Assembly (NCBI GenBank): GCA_965601455.1
Contig: OZ271831.1
Coordinates: 2,542,001 to 2,606,000, forward strand
DNA: 64,000 nucleotides
Reading direction: 5' to 3'
Source of the DNA: JANQEU01 sp965601455
Lineage (GTDB): Bacteria > Bacteroidota > Bacteroidia > Cytophagales > Cyclobacteriaceae
The stretch's first letter is position 1. Every line of letters begins with the position of its first letter. Both the position numbers and the translations under genes were made by a program. Below are positions 40,830 to 50,439 of the stretch, piece after piece. The notes under the pieces were generated by a model. It did not search any database. It had not been told where the DNA came from and worked only from the letters and a program-made list of their open reading frames with translations.

Positions 40830-42647
40830 ATGAAACGTCTGGGATCATATTACTTTTTGATTCTAACGGCCTCTCTAAGCTTTGGTCAGACATTCGAATT
40901 TCGAACGTATTACGACAAGGAAAAATCACAGCTTAAGGAGATTATTTCATTAAGTCAGATAGACTCCACACTTCAGGGACCTTATTCATCATTTATGCAA
41001 GATGGTGCTCCGAAAGCCGCAGGATACTATGAACAAGGAAAAGCTTCCGGAACCTGGACTTACTACTATGAAGATAATCGAGTTCGCGCTAAAGGAGGAT
41101 TGGAAAACGGCAAACAAAATGGGTTATGGAGCTACTACTTTGAAAGCGGTCATTTAAAAACGGAGGGCTTCATGCGACAGGGAGTCCGGGAAGGTGAATG
41201 GGTAAATTATTATGAAAATGGTGATCAAAAGAGTCGTGGTATCTACCTAAATAACAAAAAAGACGGTCTGTGGAAATACTATTTCGAAGGCGGTGATTTG
41301 AAGTCTGAAACCGAATTCTCAGATGGGATTGGTATTTACCGGGAATTTTTTCTCAATGGCCAAATCAAGCTTGAAGGTCAGATTCGCAACGATAAGAGTG
41401 AAGGTTTATGGAAGTACTACTACCAATCTGGAAAGATCGAAAGTGAAGGAAATTTCAAAAATGGGCTAAGAGTAGGAAAATGGAATTTCTATCATGAAAA
41501 CGGCGAGCTCTCCTCCGAAGGAATGTATGAAAGTGGAAAACGAACCGGAGAATGGATATACTACTACAAAACGGGCTCCATTAGCAGTCGAGGCACTTTG
41601 GTTGACGACACCCGGGAAGGAAGATGGAATCTGTTTTTTGAAAACGGAGAAGTCAGGAGTAGTACGGAATATCTACATGGAAACGGTCCAAGTAAAGAAT
41701 ATTACCCGAGTGGTCAGGTACTTGCCCAAGGCAATATACAAAATGGAAAGAAGGATGGTTTATGGGAATATTTTGATGAATCGGGTTTCAAAAATGGTGA
41801 AGCCACATTTACTAATGGAATTGGCGATTTCAAAGGATTCTACAACAACGGCAATATTTCAATGGCAGGAAAACTGGAGAACTCAAGACAGGTAGGTGAA
41901 TGGATATTATATAATGAAGACGGAGAAATCTCGGGTAAGTACAAGCCCATGTATCAAGAAGATGTTGCAGTAAATTCGGCGGAGAGCTACAGACAAAATA
42001 TCATATCACGAAAACCCGACTACAGATACAAAAGCCATCATAATCGCTATTTTGATGTAGTTACTAATGAGTTTAAGGGAGTTGGCTTTACCACCAACCC
42101 GATTTGGACCGCTGCCGGGTTCTTACCGGTTGCAATCGAATACTACGTCCAGGAACGACTGGCATACGAGATAATGTATACTTATTATCGCGATCCTTTC
42201 TTTACACCGCAAAATGAAATTCAACTAGGGGACCGATATTCCACTGGCCACGGAGTTAGGATTAGACAGAAATTCCTATCCCGTGATAAAGACATTGGAA
42301 TGCCCTACTTCGGTCATAACATTGGTCTAATGTACAATACTCATACGGTAGACATCATTACTGATCCAAGTCGATTAATTGCGGAGGAGACTGTTGCTTT
42401 CTATGGTGTTTTTGTAGGAGTGAAATGGCTTCGTTCGACAAAACAAAGAGGGATAACGGTTGATCTTTTTGTCGGGATGGATATCGGTCTTAGAAATTGG
42501 GATCGACAATATCCGGTGGATGACAGTTTCGATGATTATTTCAAAGATCTTGAACAAAATGACCTGTACTTACCGTTTACTTTTGGTATCAATTTTGGCT
42601 GGATGAGTTCAGTGCAGAGAATCAAGAAAGTACTCAATGGAAAGTAA
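40830..42647 (+). CDS. Secreted MORN-repeat protein with C-terminal barrel-like domain
   Basis: 605 residues: signal peptide MKRLGSYYFLILTASLSFGQ, then about 14 tandem MORN_2-type units of about 23 residues (residues 50-370), each with a G-x-W-x-Y-Y core such as GTWTYYYEDN, GLWSYYFESG, GEWVNYYENG and GLWKYYFEGG. The last 200 or so residues (about 405-605) form a tyrosine-rich beta domain that may be a small outer-membrane barrel. Similar MORN arrays are often labelled YwqK-family antitoxins, but a signal peptide and the barrel-like end argue for an envelope role here. It starts 3 bases after kynA, so it is probably co-transcribed, and overlaps the next gene by 11 bases. Confidence 0.75.
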   Translation: MKRLGSYYFLILTASLSFGQTFEFRTYYDKEKSQLKEIISLSQIDSTLQGPYSSFMQDGAPKAAGYYEQGKASGTWTYYYEDNRVRAKGGLENGKQNGLWSYYFESGHLKTEGFMRQGVREGEWVNYYENGDQKSRGIYLNNKKDGLWKYYFEGGDLKSETEFSDGIGIYREFFLNGQIKLEGQIRNDKSEGLWKYYYQSGKIESEGNFKNGLRVGKWNFYHENGELSSEGMYESGKRTGEWIYYYKTGSISSRGTLVDDTREGRWNLFFENGEVRSSTEYLHGNGPSKEYYPSGQVLAQGNIQNGKKDGLWEYFDESGFKNGEATFTNGIGDFKGFYNNGNISMAGKLENSRQVGEWILYNEDGEISGKYKPMYQEDVAVNSAESYRQNIISRKPDYRYKSHHNRYFDVVTNEFKGVGFTTNPIWTAAGFLPVAIEYYVQERLAYEIMYTYYRDPFFTPQNEIQLGDRYSTGHGVRIRQKFLSRDKDIGMPYFGHNIGLMYNTHTVDIITDPSRLIAEETVAFYGVFVGVKWLRSTKQRGITVDLFVGMDIGLRNWDRQYPVDDSFDDYFKDLEQNDLYLPFTFGINFGWMSSVQRIKKVLNGK

Positions 42648-43008
42648 AAAGACAGTAATTATCGGCGCAACACCTAATCAGGATCGCTACGCCTTTCACG
42701 CAGCGGCAAGACTAAATCAGGTAGGTCATGAGATTGTTCCCATCGGCATTAAGAAAGGCAACGTATTCGGACGGGACATTCTGGACCTTCGAGAAAAGCC
42801 TGAAATACGGGAAGTTGATACGGTTACCATGTATTTGAATCCCCGTAATCAGGAAGATTGGGAAGACTATATTATTTCCTTAAATCCGAAAAGGATTATT
42901 TTCAATCCGGGTACGGAAAATGAATCACTGATGGAAAAAGCGGAGAAGAAAAATATCGAATCGCTAGCCGCCTGTACCTTAACTATGCTGAGTGTCGGAC
43001 TCTATTAG
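42637..43008 (+). CDS. CoA-binding (YccU-like) protein
   Basis: 123 residues, a single Rossmann-type CoA-binding domain: VIIGATPNQDRYAFHAAARLNQVGHEIVPIGIKKG (7-41), then DTVTMYLNPRNQEDW and RIIFNPGTEN near the middle. The family (CoA_binding_2, YccU) binds coenzyme A but has no settled role. The ATG overlaps the 3' end of the MORN gene by 11 bases, suggesting coupled translation. It converges with the LRR gene, with two bases between the stops. Confidence 0.82.
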   Translation: MESKKTVIIGATPNQDRYAFHAAARLNQVGHEIVPIGIKKGNVFGRDILDLREKPEIREVDTVTMYLNPRNQEDWEDYIISLNPKRIIFNPGTENESLMEKAEKKNIESLAACTLTMLSVGLY

Positions 43009-43010
43009 TC

Positions 43011-44375
43011 TCATTCCTCAAGAATCATTCGATGATCAACAGCAGGTTTACAGATTACTCCCTTCTCCCCCATCTCAAATAGCACTTGGGCTAACTCCCC
43101 ATTTTCGGGACTCTCGATGTTGATCGGATTCCCATTGTAGGTGAAAAGGGCAAGTTTTTCAAGACTCGATATTTCAAGTGGTATCTCGGTGACCTCGTTG
43201 TTGTCAATGTCGAGTTCTCTCAGGTACCTTAAGCCGATAATCTGATTTGGAAAATCAACCAGATAATTGTCATTTATTCTCAATACTTCCAGCTTATTAA
43301 GGCCAGAAAGACCAGAAGGCATGGCACTGATCCGGTTATGATGGAGATATAATTGCCTTAGAGATTGCAGACCTCCTAGTTCTTCAGGTATATCATAGAG
43401 TTTATTATGAGAGGCGTACAAAATCTCCATCTTCTTTGCCTGCTTTATTGTTCTGGGAAGTACTTCCAATTGATTGTAATACAAATCAAGAACAGCTAAA
43501 TTCTGAATCTGGAAGAAATCGCTTGGTAGTGTATTTAGCTTATTTTTATACAAGCTGAGCTTGGACAAGCGGTTTAGTTCAGATATACCCTCAGGTAGAC
43601 CTGATAAATTGTTCTCCTGCAGCTGTAATTCATTTAATTGAGGAATCTTGTAGAATGAAGGATGAATCTTATCTAATCCACACCGGTTCATTTTGAGTAT
43701 TGTTAATGAAGATAATTTGGCATACTTCCCTTCATACAATTCCACTGGATTATCCGATAATATCAATTCACTCAAACTTTGGGAAGCCGATATCTTTCGA
43801 ATATCAATTTGGGCAAACTGGTTCTTAGAAAGGTCAAGAATATCAACATTTGGAAGCTTTCGTAGAGAAGTTAATTTCACCAAATTGTTTTCTTTTAGGA
43901 TCAGCTTTCTTACACTGGTTAATCTCGCATACCGGGCCTTCTCTAATTGGTTGTTATCCCAATGAATCACCTCCAGTTTGTTATTTCGCCTGAGTTTGCG
44001 GGGCAGCTTCTCAATCAGGTTATGACTTAGGACCAGTTTTTTAAGGCTCCGGGCCTCAAAAACAAAATCTGGTATTTTCTCAAGTCCGGAATGGCTTAGG
44101 TCAATAGAAGAAAGCGTATCCACGCGCTTGTTTTCTTCATATCTGGTTAATCTCCTTTTCGCTTCCTCTCGCTGCTCAAGACTGGCCACCATCCTGAGAC
44201 TATCCATGAACCTTTTAGGATCTTTTTCATACTTGTCCCGTTGAGCTTCAATTCTTCGAATTTCTTCGAGTTTTCTTTGTCTTTCCCTTTCAATAAAACG
44301 CTCCTGATCGGTGATTTGGGCGAAAACCTGAAGCGGAAAAACTCCCAGAAACGCAACAATAAGTATTGACCTCAT
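43011..44375 (-). CDS. Secreted leucine-rich-repeat protein
   Basis: 454 residues from the ATG at 44375, which opens the signal peptide MRSILIVAFLGVFPLQVFAQ. A charged helical segment (about 21-85, rich in Arg, Glu, Lys) follows, then about 14 leucine-rich repeats of 22-23 residues (about 88-425) with L-x-x-L-x-L-x-x-N-x-[LI] cores such as LKKLVLSHNLIEKLP and LRQLYLHHNRISAMP. There is no membrane anchor or sorting domain. The LRR surface probably binds a protein partner outside the cytoplasm; the partner is unknown. It is divergent from gyrB, 102 bases between starts. Confidence 0.82.
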   Translation of the reverse strand: MRSILIVAFLGVFPLQVFAQITDQERFIERERQRKLEEIRRIEAQRDKYEKDPKRFMDSLRMVASLEQREEAKRRLTRYEENKRVDTLSSIDLSHSGLEKIPDFVFEARSLKKLVLSHNLIEKLPRKLRRNNKLEVIHWDNNQLEKARYARLTSVRKLILKENNLVKLTSLRKLPNVDILDLSKNQFAQIDIRKISASQSLSELILSDNPVELYEGKYAKLSSLTILKMNRCGLDKIHPSFYKIPQLNELQLQENNLSGLPEGISELNRLSKLSLYKNKLNTLPSDFFQIQNLAVLDLYYNQLEVLPRTIKQAKKMEILYASHNKLYDIPEELGGLQSLRQLYLHHNRISAMPSGLSGLNKLEVLRINDNYLVDFPNQIIGLRYLRELDIDNNEVTEIPLEISSLEKLALFTYNGNPINIESPENGELAQVLFEMGEKGVICKPAVDHRMILEE

Positions 44376-44449
44376 GCGGCCAAGATACAAAGGATAAACC
44401 ACACCTTCTTTCATGTGAAGAAAACATCACGAAAACGATACATTTATGT

Positions 44450-44457
44450 TAGTTTTG
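44450..44457 (+). promoter_or_regulatory. Bacteroidota -7 box upstream of gyrB
   Basis: TAGTTTTG, a perfect TAnnTTTG, 20 bases upstream of the gyrB ATG at 44478. It supports that ATG over the in-frame GTG at 44415, which lies upstream of the box. No clear -33 partner. Confidence 0.45.
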
Positions 44458-44477
44458 CAGCTTTTGAAAAGCATTTG

Positions 44478-46430
44478 ATGGAAGACAACAAAGAGAAGAA
44501 CCCAGGAGAATATTCAGCAAGCAATATACAGGTACTAGAAGGTCTTGAAGCCGTTAGAAAACGTCCGGCCATGTACATCGGTGATGTTGGTGTCAAAGGA
44601 CTTCACCACTTGGTATGGGAAGTTGTGGACAACTCAATCGACGAAGCTCTAGCCGGTCACTGCGATCACATAATCGTGGAAATCACCACAGAGAATTCCA
44701 TTATCGTAAAAGACAATGGACGAGGAATCCCAACGGACATGCACGAAAAGGAAAAGAGATCTGCTCTTGAGGTGGTTATGACCGTTTTGCACGCTGGGGG
44801 AAAATTCGACAAAGACACATATAAAGTTTCGGGTGGACTTCACGGGGTGGGTGTTTCCTGTGTTAATGCCCTTTCCACATCTTTGAAAGCTACCGTACAT
44901 CGTAAAGGAAAAGTCTTCGAGCAGGAATATTCCAGAGGAATACCAAAAGCACCAGTCAAAGAAGTTGGTAAAACCGACATAACCGGAACCACCGTTGAAT
45001 TCCTACCAGATCCGGAAATCTTTAGCGTCTTAATCTATAATTACGACACAGTAGCTTCCAGATTAAGGGAATTGGCATATCTGAATGCGGGAATAAAAAT
45101 TGAACTTTTTGACCATCGGGAAACGGAAGATGGGAAACCGAAATCTGATGAATTCTTTTCTGAAGGTGGACTAAGGGAATTTGTCCAATACCTCGACGAA
45201 TCTCGGGAGAAACTCATTCCTGATCCGGTATTCATGGACGGGGACAAGGGAGGTATTCCCGTGCAGGTAGCTTTGAGCTACAACACCTCTTTTGCAGAGC
45301 ATGTTGTTTCTTATGTGAATAATATCAACACGATCGAAGGTGGGACACACGTGGCTGGATTCCGTCGTGCTTTGACACGAACATTAAAGTCCTACGCGGA
45401 TAAGTCCGGCTTATTAGAAAAAGTTAAAGTAGACATTAGCGGAGATGATTTTCGCGAAGGACTCACTGCAGTTATCAGTGTAAAGGTTGCTGAACCTCAA
45501 TTTGAAGGTCAGACCAAAACAAAACTTGGAAATTCCGAAGCCATGGGTGCTGTCGACACTTGTGTTGGCGACATGCTAAACGAGTACTTAGAGGAAAATC
45601 CAAAAGAAGCAAAGCAGATCATCTCCAAGGTGGTATTAGCCGCTCAAGCAAGGCATGCAGCTAGAAAAGCCAGGGAAATGGTGCAGCGGAAAAACGTACT
45701 TTCCGGAACAGGACTTCCTGGAAAACTTGCCGACTGTTCGGAAAAGGATCCTTCCCTGTGCGAAATCTACCTGGTTGAAGGCGATTCCGCTGGTGGATCA
45801 GCGAAACAAGGTCGAGATCGTAAATTTCAGGCCATTCTTCCTCTTCGCGGTAAAATATTGAATGTAGAAAAAGCGCAGGAGCACAAGATTTACGATAACG
45901 AGGAAATCAAAAATATGATTACCGCTCTTGGTGTAAGCTTTGGTACAGAGGAAGATGAGAAAGCGCTCAACCTCGAGAAGCTTCGGTATCATAAAATCAT
46001 CATCATGACCGATGCCGATATTGACGGAAGTCATATTCGTACACTTATACTTACCTTCTTCTTCCGATATATGAAGCCTTTAATCGAACAAGGATATTTG
46101 TACATCGCACTGCCGCCATTATACCTCATCAAGAAAGGAAAATCAGAGCGTTATGCCTGGTCGGAAGATGATCGAGTTCGGGTAATCAAAGACATCGCGG
46201 AGGGCAAAGAGGAAAGTGTGAACGTTCAACGATACAAAGGTCTTGGTGAGATGAATCCGGAACAACTGTGGACAACAACAATGGATCCCCAACATCGTTC
46301 CCTGAAACAAGTCACCATAGAATCCGCAGCTGAAGCTGATCATCTTTTCTCAATGTTAATGGGTGACGAAGTGGCCCCAAGGAGAGATTTCATTGAGAAA
46401 AATGCGAAATACGCAAATGTTGACGTATAA
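44478..46430 (+). CDS. gyrB: DNA gyrase subunit B
   Basis: 650 residues from the ATG at 44478; the frame is open back to a GTG at 44415 but the family N-terminus begins at MEDNKEK. It is the ATPase/TOPRIM subunit of the type II topoisomerase that introduces negative supercoils. Order: GHKL ATPase with LEAVRKRPAMYIGD, EVVDNSIDEALAGHCD, DNGRGIP and GGLHGVGVSCVNALS; transducer domain; TOPRIM domain with VEGDSAGGSAKQGRDR and the metal-binding DADIDGSHI; C-terminal QRYKGLGEMNPEQLWTTTMDP. ParE is the close alternative; the length and AILPLRGKILNVEKA fit GyrB. The end overlaps the start of the peptidase gene. Confidence 0.96.
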   Translation: MEDNKEKNPGEYSASNIQVLEGLEAVRKRPAMYIGDVGVKGLHHLVWEVVDNSIDEALAGHCDHIIVEITTENSIIVKDNGRGIPTDMHEKEKRSALEVVMTVLHAGGKFDKDTYKVSGGLHGVGVSCVNALSTSLKATVHRKGKVFEQEYSRGIPKAPVKEVGKTDITGTTVEFLPDPEIFSVLIYNYDTVASRLRELAYLNAGIKIELFDHRETEDGKPKSDEFFSEGGLREFVQYLDESREKLIPDPVFMDGDKGGIPVQVALSYNTSFAEHVVSYVNNINTIEGGTHVAGFRRALTRTLKSYADKSGLLEKVKVDISGDDFREGLTAVISVKVAEPQFEGQTKTKLGNSEAMGAVDTCVGDMLNEYLEENPKEAKQIISKVVLAAQARHAARKAREMVQRKNVLSGTGLPGKLADCSEKDPSLCEIYLVEGDSAGGSAKQGRDRKFQAILPLRGKILNVEKAQEHKIYDNEEIKNMITALGVSFGTEEDEKALNLEKLRYHKIIIMTDADIDGSHIRTLILTFFFRYMKPLIEQGYLYIALPPLYLIKKGKSERYAWSEDDRVRVIKDIAEGKEESVNVQRYKGLGEMNPEQLWTTTMDPQHRSLKQVTIESAAEADHLFSMLMGDEVAPRRDFIEKNAKYANVDV

Positions 46431-48246
46431 ACCATCGAGGAACCCGTTACTTCTCCTTTTCTTGTTATTCCTGTCCCTGCCAACGTTATCCCAGGATTAC
46501 TGGCAGCAAAGGGTAGAATACCAGATGGATATTGATTTTGATGTAGTCAACCATCAATTCACTGGTAAACAAAAGTTAACCTACGTAAATAACTCAACTG
46601 ATACGCTAAGGGCGGTTTATTATCATCTCTATTTCAACGCTTTTCAACCAAACAGCATGATGGATGAAAGAAGTAGAGATTTATTAGATCCTGACAGACG
46701 CGTCCAGGACAGAATATCTTTGCTCAATGAGAAAGAAATCGGTTACCAACAAATAAGGTCACTTAAACAAAATGGATCCGAGGTCCAACACAAAACGGTT
46801 GGTACCGTGCTGGAGGTTGAATTACATGAACCCATTTTACCAGGTGAGACCACGATTTTCGATATGATGTTTGAAGGTCAGGTTCCGCTGCAAATCAGAC
46901 GGTCTGGTAGGGATAGTCAAGAAGGCATCGCCTATTCCATGACCCAATGGTACCCTAAACTAGCTGAATACGATGAAGACGGATGGCATGCATACTCCTA
47001 CGTTGCACGTGAATTCTACGCCCCTTGGGGTGACTTCAATGTCAATATCACTATCGACAAGAATTATATCTTAGCGGCCGGTGGGGTATTACAAAATCCC
47101 GATGAAATTGGATTTGGATATAGCAATGAATCACCTGACCATTCTTCGAAGGAAAAGCTTACCTGGAGATTCAGAGCAGAAAACGTTCACGATTTTGCAT
47201 GGTCGGCTGATCCGGATTATAAGCACAAAATCGTTGAGACCGAAAATGGTACGATTGTACGTCTTTTTTATCAACAAGATTCAGCCACGCTGAATTGGGA
47301 AAAGCTTCCTGAGTACATACCGGCGATATTGAAATATGCTAACCAAAATTTCGGAGAGTACCCCTACCCTGAATTTGTTATTATGCAGGGTGGAGATGGA
47401 GGTATGGAATACCCAATGTCCACATTAGTAACGGGTCACAGGAGTCTGATGTCTCTTGTAGGTGTTGTTGTTCATGAATGGATGCATTCCTGGTACCAAG
47501 GAGTATTGGGTTCAAATGAAATACTCTATGGATGGATGGACGAAGGTTTTACCGAATGGGCCCAAGGTAAAATTTTGAGAGATGTTTTCAGCAATCCAAA
47601 TGACATAATCAATAAATATGCTGGATATACGACACTGGCACTGAGTGGTTATGAGGAACCATTATCCACTCCTGCCGACTACTTCAAAACAAATTATGCT
47701 TACGGGGCAAACTATTCAAAAGGCGCCCTGACATTGTATCAATTGGAGTACATAATTGGTGAAAAAGTACTAGCTAAGGGGATGTTACGATATTTTAATG
47801 AATGGAAATTCAGACATCCCGATAAAATGGATTTCATCCGAATTATCGAAGACGTTTCAGGAATTGAACTTGACTGGTATTTCAATTATTGGATAAACAC
47901 CACGAACAGAATCGATTATGGCGTGAAAGAAGTCTCGACACAAGGAAGGAAAACAACAGTATCCCTCGGCAAATTCGGAGAAATTCCTATGCCCATAGAT
48001 GTTAGAGTGACTACCACAGATGGTGATGAGATTTACTATTACATCCCTTTGCGTGAAATGAGAGGCTCAAAGGCTCCTGAGGCTGATAATTGGAACCAGC
48101 TACCCGATTGGCCCTGGACTCACAGAACATACAGCTTCGAGATTGATATTGATTCTCAAAAAATCTCCGAAATCTCACTTGACCCCTTGAATCGAATGGC
48201 CGATGTTGTCCGCAAAAACAATATCTATAAAGCATCGGAGCAGTAG
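46417..48246 (+). CDS. Secreted M1-family (aminopeptidase N-like) metallopeptidase
   Basis: 609 residues from the ATG at 46417 (46402 also possible); both lie inside the end of gyrB. Signal peptide MLTYKPSRNPLLLLFLLFLSLPTLSQ. An N-terminal beta domain (about 27-265) leads to the gluzincin domain: GGMEYP (Glu331), zinc motif HEWMH (His353, Glu354, His357) and third ligand Glu376 in WMDEGFTEW, exactly the H-E-x-x-H-x18-E spacing. It is shorter than classical aminopeptidase N because the C-terminal helical domain is missing, as in other Bacteroidota relatives. Likely function: periplasmic removal of N-terminal residues from peptides. Confidence 0.88.
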   Translation: MLTYKPSRNPLLLLFLLFLSLPTLSQDYWQQRVEYQMDIDFDVVNHQFTGKQKLTYVNNSTDTLRAVYYHLYFNAFQPNSMMDERSRDLLDPDRRVQDRISLLNEKEIGYQQIRSLKQNGSEVQHKTVGTVLEVELHEPILPGETTIFDMMFEGQVPLQIRRSGRDSQEGIAYSMTQWYPKLAEYDEDGWHAYSYVAREFYAPWGDFNVNITIDKNYILAAGGVLQNPDEIGFGYSNESPDHSSKEKLTWRFRAENVHDFAWSADPDYKHKIVETENGTIVRLFYQQDSATLNWEKLPEYIPAILKYANQNFGEYPYPEFVIMQGGDGGMEYPMSTLVTGHRSLMSLVGVVVHEWMHSWYQGVLGSNEILYGWMDEGFTEWAQGKILRDVFSNPNDIINKYAGYTTLALSGYEEPLSTPADYFKTNYAYGANYSKGALTLYQLEYIIGEKVLAKGMLRYFNEWKFRHPDKMDFIRIIEDVSGIELDWYFNYWINTTNRIDYGVKEVSTQGRKTTVSLGKFGEIPMPIDVRVTTTDGDEIYYYIPLREMRGSKAPEADNWNQLPDWPWTHRTYSFEIDIDSQKISEISLDPLNRMADVVRKNNIYKASEQ

Positions 48247-48254
48247 GTATTCCC

Positions 48255-49322
48255 TTACCTAATGTTGGCTCTTATCGAAATTACCTGTACCGGTGCTGTA
48301 GGATCGTTGGAAAAAACGGTAATTGTTTTATACTGCCTACCTTTTCTCCCGTTCGGGTCAAAGGCTAATTTCAATAAGGTATAACTATCCGGTTCAATGT
48401 CTTCTGACTCCAGATCTGCCATAAGGCAATCACAATTAGAATCAATTTTTCGGATATTCAATGGCCTATTTCCCTCATTTATCAGCTGAACCTCTTCAGT
48501 TGCGATCTCGCCAACACTAACAAGTCCAAAGTCAACTTTGGTATAGTTGAAAGCAAGTTTGGCTGCATTTGCCAACTCGGATTCGGATAGTGGAGGAAAG
48601 AATTCAATCAAAGAATAGCTAATCAGGTATTTCTTATTAGGAACGATTTCATCAGATGTTGAAATCAACAACGAATCAGAGGCATAACCCAACTCTTCAA
48701 TCTTATCAACAAATAGATCTACAAGGATTTCACCCTCACTTTTTGGAAGTAAGGTATCCGGACTAAAGCGTACGGTTAGGTGATCCAGACTATCGCTATA
48801 ACCTATAAAAATGAGTGAATCATTTCCAAAGTTGTAAACAGGAAAGGCCTTTGTAATCGATGCTTCATTTGTCACGTTTCCCAGGGACAAGACTCGAAAC
48901 CCCGATCCAAGGTTTCCTACTCTAACAGGATATTTTCTTTCGAGTCCGACGGTAGCCTGTAGAACTCTTCCTTTTACCTGGAGTCGGTGTTTCGCCCCCT
49001 TTGAATCAATAACCTCAATGCTCTTTTCGAATGAGCCCGGCCTATTATGAGATAGATAGCGGACATCTACTCCTCCAGTATCCTTTGGCTGAAGCCAATT
49101 CTTTGTCCAATTTACCGCAGTACAACCGCAAGTAGCATTAACTGAAGTAATACGAATCGAATCTAACCCGTTATTAGTAAAATAAAACGAATGGAAAAAA
49201 TCATCTTCCTCATATCTCTCTCCAAAATCCTTCTCTTTCTCTGAAAATACCAGTTTCTCTTGCGCATTAATAGCGGATACGAGAACTCCAATTTGAAAGA
49301 AAATCATTAATAGCCACCTCAT
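48255..49322 (-). CDS. DUF1573-type secreted protein with choice-of-anchor/Ig-like repeats
   Basis: 355 residues from the ATG at 49322, opening a signal peptide (MRWLLMIFFQIGVLVSAINAQ). The N-terminal domain is DUF1573-like: EKDFGERYEEDDFFHSFYFTNNGLDSIRITSVNATCGCTAVNWTKNWLQPKDTGGVDVRY carries the T-C-G-C-T signature. The C-terminal part repeats the pattern in weaker form (VDFGLVSVGEIATEEVQLINEGNRPLNIRKIDSNCDCLMAD). These are ASH/MSP-like beta domains, secreted, of unknown function. Cys pairs CGC and CDC are kept in both copies. It is convergent with the M1 peptidase (8 bases between stops) and divergent from trpS. Confidence 0.8.
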   Translation of the reverse strand: MRWLLMIFFQIGVLVSAINAQEKLVFSEKEKDFGERYEEDDFFHSFYFTNNGLDSIRITSVNATCGCTAVNWTKNWLQPKDTGGVDVRYLSHNRPGSFEKSIEVIDSKGAKHRLQVKGRVLQATVGLERKYPVRVGNLGSGFRVLSLGNVTNEASITKAFPVYNFGNDSLIFIGYSDSLDHLTVRFSPDTLLPKSEGEILVDLFVDKIEELGYASDSLLISTSDEIVPNKKYLISYSLIEFFPPLSESELANAAKLAFNYTKVDFGLVSVGEIATEEVQLINEGNRPLNIRKIDSNCDCLMADLESEDIEPDSYTLLKLAFDPNGRKGRQYKTITVFSNDPTAPVQVISIRANIR

Positions 49323-49367
49323 AAGCCGGCAAAGTAAAAGAAGAATAAAATAATGGAGTAAGGCTTC

Positions 49368-49398
49368 TTGAATTATCAGTAGGAACGACCTAGGTTTG
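49368..49398 (+). promoter_or_regulatory. Bacteroidota-type promoter of trpS
   Basis: -33 TTG (49368-49370), 20-base spacer, and perfect -7 box TAGGTTTG (49391-49398). The ATG is only 10 bases past the box, so the mRNA leader would be about 5 bases, close to leaderless. Confidence 0.55.
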
Positions 49399-49408
49399 CC
49401 TCCTAAAA

Positions 49409-50377
49409 ATGGCAAGAATTCTTACGGGAATCCAGAGTTCAGGAAAACCACACCTTGGAAATCTACTCGGAGCCATAATGCCGGCAATTGAACTGTCAGA
49501 AGCACCAGGAAATGACTGTTTCGCATTTATTGCCGATCTGCATTCACTTACATCCATCAAGGATCCCGATACTTTAAATGAAAATACCAGATCCATTGCG
49601 GCAGCATGGATTGCATGTGGATTCGATACTTCTACCAATACATTTTATCGCCAATCCAAAGTGCCAATTGTAACTGAACTGACCTGGTATCTTAGCTGCT
49701 TCACTCCTTTTCCTATGTTGGCAAATGCTCATTCGTTTAAGGACAAATCAGATAAATTATCTGATGTGAATGCCGGATTATTTACCTATCCGGTACTGAT
49801 GGCATCGGATATTCTCCTGTACGATGCGGACATAGTTCCAGTTGGAAAAGATCAAAAGCAGCACCTTGAAATAACCAGAGACATCGCCAGCTCCTTTAAT
49901 CATCAATACGGGGAAACCTTTGTCCTACCGGAAGCCAAAATCGATGAAGAATTGATGACAATTCCTGGAACAGATGGTCAGAAAATGAGTAAGTCTTATG
50001 GAAACATCATCGACATTTTCCAACCGGACAAAAAACTGAGAAAGAATGTAATGTCAATTGTAACAGATTCTTTACCACTGGAAGCACCGAAAGACCCGGA
50101 CACCTGCAATGTGTTCCAAATGTACAGGATACTTGCGAGCGACTCAGAAACCGAAAGTATGCGTGAAAAATATCTGGCAGGAAACTACGGTTACGGGCAT
50201 GCTAAGGAAGAGCTATTTCAACTGCTCCTTACCCGTTTCAAAAAGGAACGTGAGACCTTTGATCAATTAATCAATGATCCAAATAAACTTGATCATTTGC
50301 TTGAGGAAGGGGAAAAAAAGGCTACTGAGGTTGCTTTGGAAGTACTATCGAGGGTAAAAGCCAAACTCCGGTATTAA
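49409..50377 (+). CDS. trpS: Tryptophanyl-tRNA synthetase
   Basis: 322 residues, the usual bacterial size. It charges tRNA-Trp with tryptophan using ATP. Class I signatures are clear: the HIGH-like PHLGN (14-18) in GIQSSGKPHLGNLLGAI, and KMSKS (192-196) in GTDGQKMSKSYGNI. GKDQKQHLEITRDIA and LMASDILLYDADIVPVG belong to the Rossmann core and Trp pocket. It has its own near-leaderless promoter, and the next gene (phosphohexomutase) follows after 62 bases in the same direction. Confidence 0.96.
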   Translation: MARILTGIQSSGKPHLGNLLGAIMPAIELSEAPGNDCFAFIADLHSLTSIKDPDTLNENTRSIAAAWIACGFDTSTNTFYRQSKVPIVTELTWYLSCFTPFPMLANAHSFKDKSDKLSDVNAGLFTYPVLMASDILLYDADIVPVGKDQKQHLEITRDIASSFNHQYGETFVLPEAKIDEELMTIPGTDGQKMSKSYGNIIDIFQPDKKLRKNVMSIVTDSLPLEAPKDPDTCNVFQMYRILASDSETESMREKYLAGNYGYGHAKEELFQLLLTRFKKERETFDQLINDPNKLDHLLEEGEKKATEVALEVLSRVKAKLRY

Positions 50378-50439
50378 GTTTGACATTCTGAGAGGAAATA
50401 CTAGATTACATCATCTCAAATTCTTAACCACAAAATTAA

